This document shows positions 39,093 through 44,859 of a stretch of 47,535 bases of DNA, one piece after another. This DNA comes from Anaerolineales bacterium (lineage in GTDB: Bacteria > Chloroflexota > Anaerolineae > Anaerolineales > Villigracilaceae), in the NCBI GenBank assembly GCA_030018695.1, contig JASEHI010000011.1:1-47535 (forward strand), in the 5' to 3' direction. The position numbers and the translations under genes are program-made. The notes beneath the pieces are model-generated. The model was not told the origin of the DNA. It was given only the letters and a program-made list of their open reading frames with translations, and made no database searches. Within the stretch, counting starts at the first letter, position 1. Each line of letters opens with the position of its first letter.

Positions 39093-40022
39093 CTAAAACC
39101 AATCCCGTTTGGCAAAGATATAGATTGCTGTTCCGACTAGCGAAGCAGATATGCCCAACGTGATGAAGAATGCCAGAGGGTGGGATTGAAAGGGCAGATT
39201 CACATTCATGCCATAGAACGAGGCGACAATGGTCGGCATGTTCACCACAATCGTGATCGCTGCCAGCGCTTTCATGACCACGTTTAAGTTGTTGGAAATA
39301 ATCGAAGCGAAGGCATCCATCATCGAACTGAGGATGTTGCTGGCAATATTTGTCATCTGGATAGCCTGCTGGTTTTCGGTCAGAACATCCTCGAGCAAGT
39401 CACGATCCTCTTCATATTGGCTGAACATCTGGGAGCGCTGGAGGCGCTCCATCATCACTTCGTTCGACCGCAGTCCGGTGGTGAAATAGACCAGGCTTTT
39501 TTGATATTTGAGCAACTCCAGCACCTCGCGGTTGCGCGTGGATTGCTGCAACTGATCCTCAAGCGCCTCGACCGTTTTGTTGATTTGCCGCAGGTGGCTG
39601 AGGTAGCGATAAGCAGTGTTCAGGAAGATGTGCAGCACAAATCTGTTGCGCTTGGCCGGCGTTATTTTGCTGGAGGGCTTGGCCACCAGTTCTTGAAGAA
39701 TAGGATGATCGCTTTTGCAGATTGTGACAACAAATTTGTCCCCAATAATGATCCCGAGCGGGATGGTTGTGTAGGGAATGTCCACGCCGGCCCCCATGAA
39801 TTGCGGGATGCGGATCAGGATAAAGGTGAAGCCGTTATCCCGCTCAGTGCGCGCCATTTCATCCAAGTCGAGCGGGTAGGTGATCATCTCAGAGGGGATC
39901 TCCCATTCTTCGAGCCGGGTGATCTCTTCTGGGGTGGGGTCTATTACATTGATCCAACTATTTTCGACGAGACGTTCAAACGTGCGCAGACCGTCGCTGG
40001 TTTTCTTCAGGATGGTGAGCAT
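39093..40022 (-). CDS. CorA-family magnesium/divalent cation transporter
   Basis: 309 aa. The cytoplasmic funnel is followed by two C-terminal membrane helices. The pore signature GMN is present in ASFYGMNVNLPF, and the end FAKRDWF matches CorA's charged tail (K/R-x-x-W). The long helix before the pore has SSMMDAFASIISNNLNVVMK. The ATG at 40022 follows AAAGGAG; a longer frame adds an unlikely N-terminus. No riboswitch-like element is recognised upstream. Confidence 0.93.
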   Translation of the reverse strand: MLTILKKTSDGLRTFERLVENSWINVIDPTPEEITRLEEWEIPSEMITYPLDLDEMARTERDNGFTFILIRIPQFMGAGVDIPYTTIPLGIIIGDKFVVTICKSDHPILQELVAKPSSKITPAKRNRFVLHIFLNTAYRYLSHLRQINKTVEALEDQLQQSTRNREVLELLKYQKSLVYFTTGLRSNEVMMERLQRSQMFSQYEEDRDLLEDVLTENQQAIQMTNIASNILSSMMDAFASIISNNLNVVMKALAAITIVVNMPTIVASFYGMNVNLPFQSHPLAFFITLGISASLVGTAIYIFAKRDWF

Positions 40023-40368
40023 TGGCGTTCTCCTTTCGACGTGAAATGATCGGTCAGAAAGGAGGCGCATTCACATCCTTCCTAACTGTCAGGGTCTGGC
40101 GGAATCAAAACGAGCGTACGCCCGCCCCCGTAACTGGGAGGCTGGCTGTCCGCAGAGTCGCTGCAATCACTTTCTTTGGTCAAATTCTTGTTCATCTCAT
40201 TCATGATCAAATCCGGTTCAGATATGTCAAGTTTACCCTGATTATGGCTGATTATCAATCCACAGATTCTGGTTCTCTTGGATTTGACGCGATGGGGTAA
40301 AATTGGTCTATCACCCTGTCCCCGCCGCGGTGCGGCGGGTTGCAAACCCTTGAGAGGAGACCTCCACT
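40023..40368. other. Divergent intergenic region corA/ssb
   Basis: 346 bp with promoters for both sides expected. A short minus-strand frame (about 40 codons, beginning MNEMNKNLTKES, 40082-40204) is the only candidate gene, with no family likeness. Near ssb a GC-rich palindrome (CCCCGCCGC/GCGGCGGG, with GGGTTGCAAACCC, about 40319-40350) is present. I see no riboswitch. Confidence 0.5.
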
Positions 40369-40788
40369 ATGTATCAAACCACCATCATCGTCGGCAATCT
40401 GGGCCGCGACCCGGAAATGCGCTACACGCCTTCCGGGCAGGCTGTCACCTCCTTTTCCGTGGCCACAAACCGGCAATACACTAACAATGCCGGTGAAACG
40501 GTCAAAGAGACCATCTGGTTCCGCGTCTCGGCCTGGGGTAAACAAGCCGAAACCTGCAACCAGTATCTCAAAAAAGGCAGCAAAGTTCTCGTCGAAGGCC
40601 GCCTGACGGCCGACCCGGCCACCGGCGGCCCGCGCATCTGGACCGGGCAGGAGGGCAGCCCGCGCGCCTCCTTCGAGGTTAGCGCCCAGACCGTGCGCTT
40701 CCTCTCCTCGCGGGGTGAAGGTGAAGCCCCACCAACAGATGAAGGAGCTGGTTTTGCCGTCGCAGAAGAACCGGACATCCCCTTCTAA
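40369..40788 (+). CDS. ssb: Single-stranded DNA-binding protein
   Basis: 139 aa. The OB fold is clear: MYQTTIIVGNLGRDPEMRYT, VTSFSVATNR, ETIWFRVSAWGKQAETCNQY, YLKKGSKVLVEGRL. A short acidic tail ends in EEPDIPF, the partner-binding C-terminal tip (DIPF) shared by bacterial SSBs. GAGAGGAG lies upstream of ATG 40369. Downstream are DUF3467, translin-like, membrane and deoxyribosyltransferase genes on the same strand with short gaps. Confidence 0.95.
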   Translation: MYQTTIIVGNLGRDPEMRYTPSGQAVTSFSVATNRQYTNNAGETVKETIWFRVSAWGKQAETCNQYLKKGSKVLVEGRLTADPATGGPRIWTGQEGSPRASFEVSAQTVRFLSSRGEGEAPPTDEGAGFAVAEEPDIPF

Positions 40789-40806
40789 ACTCATCTGGAG
40801 ATAAAC

Positions 40807-41136
40807 ATGACTCTCCCCCCGCCCCGGCCTGCCTCCCCCACCCTGGAAGTGGCCTCTGACTTGAAAATCGTTTACGCCAATCTGGTGCGCATCGCCCACT
40901 CCCCGGCGGATCTGGTCTTTGATTTTGCTCACCTCCTGCCCGGCGAGACCAAAGCGAACGTTGGCGCCCGCATCCTGATGTCGCCCCTGAGCGCCAAACT
41001 GCTGCACCGGGCGCTGGGTGAGAACCTGACGCGCTACGAGGCTGCCTTCGGTGAGATCGCCGTGCCAGGCAATTCTCCGCTGGCCGAACATCTTTTCCGT
41101 CCCTTCCAGCCGCCCGAAGCGCCAAAAGAGAATTAG
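40807..41136 (+). CDS. DUF3467 protein
   Basis: 109 aa. It shows the DUF3467 pattern: an N-terminal strand LEVASDLKIVYANLVRIAHS, then DLVFDFAHLLPG, ARILMSPLSAKLLHRALGEN and LTRYEAAFGEI. No catalytic motif is known for this small cytosolic family. It starts 18 bases after ssb and ends eight bases before the translin-like gene, so the three are likely co-transcribed. Confidence 0.85.
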   Translation: MTLPPPRPASPTLEVASDLKIVYANLVRIAHSPADLVFDFAHLLPGETKANVGARILMSPLSAKLLHRALGENLTRYEAAFGEIAVPGNSPLAEHLFRPFQPPEAPKEN

Positions 41137-41144
41137 AAACTCGA

Positions 41145-41837
41145 ATGCACAAACTGGAAGAAATCGCCGACCAGATTCGGCAAAGCCTGGATGTCAAAAA
41201 TGCGGCGCGCGACAAGGCGCTGGCCCAAGCCCGCGCCCTGACGCGTCACTGTGCGCTGGCCATCCGCGCCGTCCACCGTGACGAGACGGACGTCATGCAA
41301 GTGCACCTCGATGAAGCTCGCAAGCTGGCCGAAACCCTGGGCAGCGACCTGGCTCAATTTTCCGACTTGTACTACGCTGGCTACACACAGGATGCGCTCA
41401 AAGAGTATGCCGAGGCCAACATCACCTGCGCCTTGATCCAGCATCAGCCGCTGCCCACACCGGACGACTTGGGGGTGATCCATCCCACCTATCTGAACGG
41501 CCTGGCGGAGGTCGTCGGCGAACTGCGTCGCCGCTGCCTCGACATCTTGCGCCACGGCTATTCAGAGGAGGCCGAAGGCCTGCTCGGTCACATGGACGAC
41601 ATCTTTTCGGTGCTGGTCACGATGGATTATCCTGACGCCATCACCAATGGCCTGCGCCGCCAAGCAGATGTAGCCCGCAGCATCATTGAGCGTACGCGCG
41701 GCGACATCACCTTCAGCCAGCGCGGGGAGCATCTCGAGCGCTCGCTTTCACGCCTCAGCCAGCAACTGACCGGCTCTGAGTCACTCCCCGAGGGTCAACC
41801 GGCCACCTCGATTTTGGACCCGGAGGCTGACAACTAA
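41145..41837 (+). CDS. Translin-family protein
   Basis: 230 aa, all-helical. Family features as I know them from prokaryotic translin (COG2178-type): an N-terminal helix with REQAL-like KNAARDKALAQARALTRHCA, the central KEYAEANITCALIQHQPLPT, YLNGLAEVVGELRRRCLDIL and IFSVLVTMDYPDAITNGLRR. Translin binds single-stranded RNA and DNA. Prokaryotic members are mainly archaeal and scattered in bacteria. It lies in the ssb-DUF3467 group, which fits a nucleic-acid role. No Shine-Dalgarno is visible. Confidence 0.78.
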   Translation: MHKLEEIADQIRQSLDVKNAARDKALAQARALTRHCALAIRAVHRDETDVMQVHLDEARKLAETLGSDLAQFSDLYYAGYTQDALKEYAEANITCALIQHQPLPTPDDLGVIHPTYLNGLAEVVGELRRRCLDILRHGYSEEAEGLLGHMDDIFSVLVTMDYPDAITNGLRRQADVARSIIERTRGDITFSQRGEHLERSLSRLSQQLTGSESLPEGQPATSILDPEADN

Positions 41838-41843
41838 TACGCT

Positions 41844-42490
41844 ATGACTAAGCATGGTCGCCGTCATCTGCTCATCGTCTATCAGTACATGCTTGACCGT
41901 TGGTGGAAGGCCACTCTGGCAATCGGGTTGTCCTTGCTGGCCCTGGCTGGCTGGGCGGATTGCCCATCCTGATGCCTCAAGTCAGCTTTATAAAGCTGAC
42001 TGACTGGGAACTTTGGGGACTGGCCGGCGCGGGTGGATTCGCCATTTTCTTGACCATCTTTTTTGCCTCGATACGGAAAACAGCTTACGTCCAGGCGTAT
42101 AACGATCACCTGCGGTTGATCACACCCTTCCTGCGTTTGAACATCTCCTACCGGCGCATCCGGCGGACATACAGCGCTGAAATGGGGATTCTTTTCCCGA
42201 TAAAAAACAAGAGCGCGTGGAGGCAGGGATTGATGCGCCCCCTGGCAGCCAAAACAGCCGTAATCCTCGAACTGACCGGCTTCCCGATATCCCAATTCGC
42301 GCTGCGTCTGTTCATCTCGCCGCTCTTCTTCCCGGATAAAACCCCCCGGCTGGCGCTTCTCGTCCCAGATTGGATCGCCTTTAGCACAGAACTGGAAAGC
42401 CGGCGCGGCGCGCGGGGAAATCCAGCGCACCAACCGCCCGATTCCCCGAATTCGGGACTGCTTTCCAGCATATCCAAAGCCAAAAAATGA
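41844..42490 (+). pseudogene. Membrane protein with PH-like domain, frameshifted
   Basis: ATG 41844 reads MTKHGRRHLLIVYQYMLDRW, then a membrane helix (ATLAIGLSLLALAGW), and stops at 41970. In the other frame the protein continues LPILMPQVSFIKLTDWELWG, a second helix (LAGAGGFAIFLTIFF), and a beta-rich part (YVQAYNDHLRLITPFLRLNI, RTYSAEMGILFPI) like a bacterial PH domain, ending KAKK at 42490. The frames join near 41945-41957, in the repeat-like ctggctggctgggcgg, where one base appears to be missing. It may be a real mutation or a sequencing error. It overlaps the next start by ATGA. Confidence 0.7.
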
Positions 42491-42915
42491 ACATCTACTT
42501 CGCCTGTTCCATTACCGGTGGGCGCGCGTTCGAACCCGTTTACCAAGCCATCATCCGCGCCTTGCTGGAGGACGAGCACGAGGTCCCGACCGCACATCTG
42601 GCCGGGGCAGAGGTCAAGGCGCTGGAGGCAATTGCCAGCCCGCGCGAGGTCTACGAGCGAGACGTAGCCTGGATCCGAAGCTGTGACGCGCTGATCGCCG
42701 AGGTCAGCACTCCCTCACATGGGGTTGGGTATGAGGTCGCTTTCGCCTTGAGTCTCGGAAAACCAGTCCTGTGCTGCTACAGAGATGGGCAACCGGTCTC
42801 AAAAATGATCACCGGCAATAGCCAGCCCGGTATTCACATCGCCGGCTATCAAACTACAACCGAAGCCGTGGAGGTAGTACGCGCTTTCTTGAAGCGAGCA
42901 TTGGTTGGATTGTGA
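42487..42915 (+). CDS. Nucleoside 2-deoxyribosyltransferase-like protein
   Basis: 142 aa. Family markers: NIYFACSITGGRAFEPVYQA, YERDVAWIRSCDALIAEVST and SHGVGYEVAFALSLGKPVLC, the last containing the catalytic glutamate (GYE). This group includes nucleoside deoxyribosyltransferases and the deoxyribonucleotide N-hydrolase DNPH1/RCL, so it acts on (deoxy)nucleosides or nucleotides in salvage or pool cleaning. It is the last gene of the ssb run and is coupled to the preceding damaged gene (ATGA). Confidence 0.87.
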   Translation: MNIYFACSITGGRAFEPVYQAIIRALLEDEHEVPTAHLAGAEVKALEAIASPREVYERDVAWIRSCDALIAEVSTPSHGVGYEVAFALSLGKPVLCCYRDGQPVSKMITGNSQPGIHIAGYQTTTEAVEVVRAFLKRALVGL

Positions 42916-42961
42916 AGTTAATCACGATTTATCTATGACTTTCCGCGCTATCCTTGCATAT

Positions 42962-43027
42962 CAAGTTGGGCTATTATTTGTGCGGAGACGGGAATAGGAC
43001 ACCTCCAACTTGCTCATCACTGTCTCC
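42962..43027 (+). ncRNA. Putative structured RNA with possible pseudoknot
   Basis: CAAGTTGG (42962-42969) is complementary to CCAACTTG (43005-43012), and GGAGAC (42984-42989) to GTCTCC (43022-43027). The order is a-b-a'-b', which is a pseudoknot if both form, or a switch if they exclude one another. A strong terminator follows 14 nt later. There is no open frame. It may be a small RNA or the 3' UTR of the preceding operon. I recognise no known family. Confidence 0.35.
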
Positions 43028-43040
43028 TCCTTTGGCGAAC

Positions 43041-43082
43041 GCCTCCGCTGGTTGGCTCCAACCCAGCGGAGGCAGTTTTTTT
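43041..43082 (+). terminator. Intrinsic terminator after the ssb operon / putative RNA
   Basis: GCCTCCGCTGG (43041-43051) pairs with CCAGCGGAGGC (43063-43073), loop of about 11 nt, followed by AG and seven T. A second small hairpin CCCC/GGGG (about 43086-43104) lies beyond it. Confidence 0.9.
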
Positions 43083-43118
43083 GGTCCCCCACGAAAGTTT
43101 GGGGCGCGAAAACCTGGA

Positions 43119-44582
43119 CTAAGCCGGCCGGGTTTCCATAACTTCCGGGCGATAAGCCGGCAGGACAACAGTGAACGTCGCGCCATGCCCAAGAACAGAA
43201 TCCACCCAGATGCGACCTTCATAATTATCCACGATTGATTTGACAATGGCCAACCCAAGGCCAGAGCCTTGCACGTTGTCTACCACATTGCTGGCACGGT
43301 AGAACTTCTCGAAAATATGCGGCTGGTCGGCAGGCGGAATGCCCGGGCCGCTGTCCGAAACCCGCAAGATGACCTGCCCTTCATTCACTTCGACTCTCAC
43401 CTGGATTTCGCCTCCATCGGGCGTATATTTAATAGAATTCCCGATCAAGTTATCCAGCATCTGGCGCAGATGGATCGGGTCGCCGCGCAGCGAGGGTATA
43501 TTTGGGGGCAGTTCAACGTGGATATGCTGTTTTTTTCCGAGTATCTGGTTGTTCAGATTATCCAGGGTATAGTTCAGGATTCCATCCAACCGGACGATCT
43601 CTTTCTGACCTCCAAATCCGCCTTCGATACGACCCAGGTCCAACAGGTCGTTGACCAGGGCGGTTATGTTATGCACACTGACGCGTACGCGCCGGACGAA
43701 TTCCCGCTGCTGGTCGTTGAGCGGCCCAACGCGATCGAGCAGTTCAACATAACCAAGAATAGCGGTAAGTGGCGAGCGCAAATCATGTGAAACCGCGTGA
43801 ACGAAATCACTCTTCATCTGGTCAATACGTTTCAAGTACGTAATTTCCTGCATGGTAATGGCCAAGCCGATGTCAGGGATAGGCGCACACTGCGCATTGA
43901 AGACGCGGCCATCCTCGAAGCCGATCTCATGATATTGATGCAGATTGGCCGAAGCGGAATTCAGCAGCGAATCCAAGGCTGGATGCTCGATTACATCCAG
44001 GATATTCTTACCAGCTATGTCACTCTGTCCCAGAGCAAACGCTTTCCGCACAGCCGGGTTCAGCAAGAGAATGCGGTGATCCTTACCCAGGATGATCACA
44101 CCGTCTTCGATGTGATTGAAGATGGTTTCAAGTTTTTGTAACTCGTTGACTCGTTTTTCGAGCGATGCGGTTGTGCGCTTGACCTCGCGCCGGGTCCAAT
44201 CTCCGATGCATTGCGCGCGCTTCAGGCTGTTTTCCACGCTGCGCATGATATCGTCAATTCGCAGTGGTGGGTTGAGGGTATCGCTGATCCCCACACGTAG
44301 CGCAGCTTTGGTTGTCGAGGGTAATTCGTGAGTGACAAACAGAAGGATGGGCAAGGTCGGCATGCGTTCGAGCAACGCGGCAGAAATATCTATCCCGCTG
44401 CCTTCCTTGAAAACATCACTGATGATCAACAAAGCAGGCGAGGTCTCCTGCAATATTTTGTCGAGCGCAGCCCGGTCACGGGCAATTGCCACCTGATAGG
44501 ATGCGGCCGCCAGCGCCCGTTCGAATAAAGGCAGGATATCAGGATTATCTAGAGCGAGTAAAACGAGATCAGATTTGGGCAT
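43119..44582 (-). CDS. Hybrid receiver-PAS-histidine kinase
   Basis: 487 aa, cytoplasmic. Residues 1-120 form a receiver domain with phosphoacceptor Asp56 (LLIISDVF); the usual Lys near 104 is replaced (LNPPLR), so it may be atypical. A PAS domain follows (about 145-255, FNHIEDGVIILGKDHRILLL), then HisKA with His266 (VSHDLRSPLTAILGYVELL) and an HATPase_c domain (NLIGNSIKYTPDGG, SDSGPGIPPADQPHIFEKFY, GSGLGLAIVKSIV). Receiver-first kinases take input from other phosphorelay proteins. No partner regulator is adjacent. The ATG at 44582 has a weak AAGGG upstream. Confidence 0.92.
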   Translation of the reverse strand: MPKSDLVLLALDNPDILPLFERALAAASYQVAIARDRAALDKILQETSPALLIISDVFKEGSGIDISAALLERMPTLPILLFVTHELPSTTKAALRVGISDTLNPPLRIDDIMRSVENSLKRAQCIGDWTRREVKRTTASLEKRVNELQKLETIFNHIEDGVIILGKDHRILLLNPAVRKAFALGQSDIAGKNILDVIEHPALDSLLNSASANLHQYHEIGFEDGRVFNAQCAPIPDIGLAITMQEITYLKRIDQMKSDFVHAVSHDLRSPLTAILGYVELLDRVGPLNDQQREFVRRVRVSVHNITALVNDLLDLGRIEGGFGGQKEIVRLDGILNYTLDNLNNQILGKKQHIHVELPPNIPSLRGDPIHLRQMLDNLIGNSIKYTPDGGEIQVRVEVNEGQVILRVSDSGPGIPPADQPHIFEKFYRASNVVDNVQGSGLGLAIVKSIVDNYEGRIWVDSVLGHGATFTVVLPAYRPEVMETRPA

Positions 44583-44856
44583 AAAGTATTACCCTTGAAA
44601 AACTATCGCAACCGCACTTCGGCAGGCTCAGTGACCACGAAGATTTTGTGCGCAGCACCTACTCGGTAGTGCGATATTCATATCGCCCTTTGGTCGCGGA
44701 ATGAATTCCGCGTTACGACAGTACGCTATTATAATACTTATCCAGCGGGCAAAGGAATTGTGATATGGGTTTTTGCTAATTCAGTAAGCAGCGTATTTCT
44801 CAAAAAGACCTCCTTCCAAAGGATTGCTTTTTCCTCCCAAATCATTATACTAACAT
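44583..44856. other. Intergenic region with repeats
   Basis: It holds a split copy of the interspersed repeat: a CACTTCGGCAGGCTCAGTG part (44614-44632) and a short form GCGCAGCACCTACTCGG (44650-44666). A palindrome CGCGGAAT-GA-ATTCCGCG follows at 44695-44712. A TATAAT lies at about 44730 but faces no nearby start. TATACT at 44846-44851, eight bases before ATG 44860, is the likely -10 of the next gene. Confidence 0.6.
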
Positions 44857-44859
44857 TTG

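Noticed and set aside
40023..40100. Magnesium-sensing riboswitch before corA
   Set aside because: No M-box-like helices could be found in the short upstream region; only a normal ribosome binding site is visible.
42962..43027. Assignment to SRP RNA, 6S RNA or tmRNA
   Set aside because: The conserved GGAA-type SRP loop, the long 6S bulge and the tmRNA tag frame are not seen; only the generic structured-RNA suggestion is kept.
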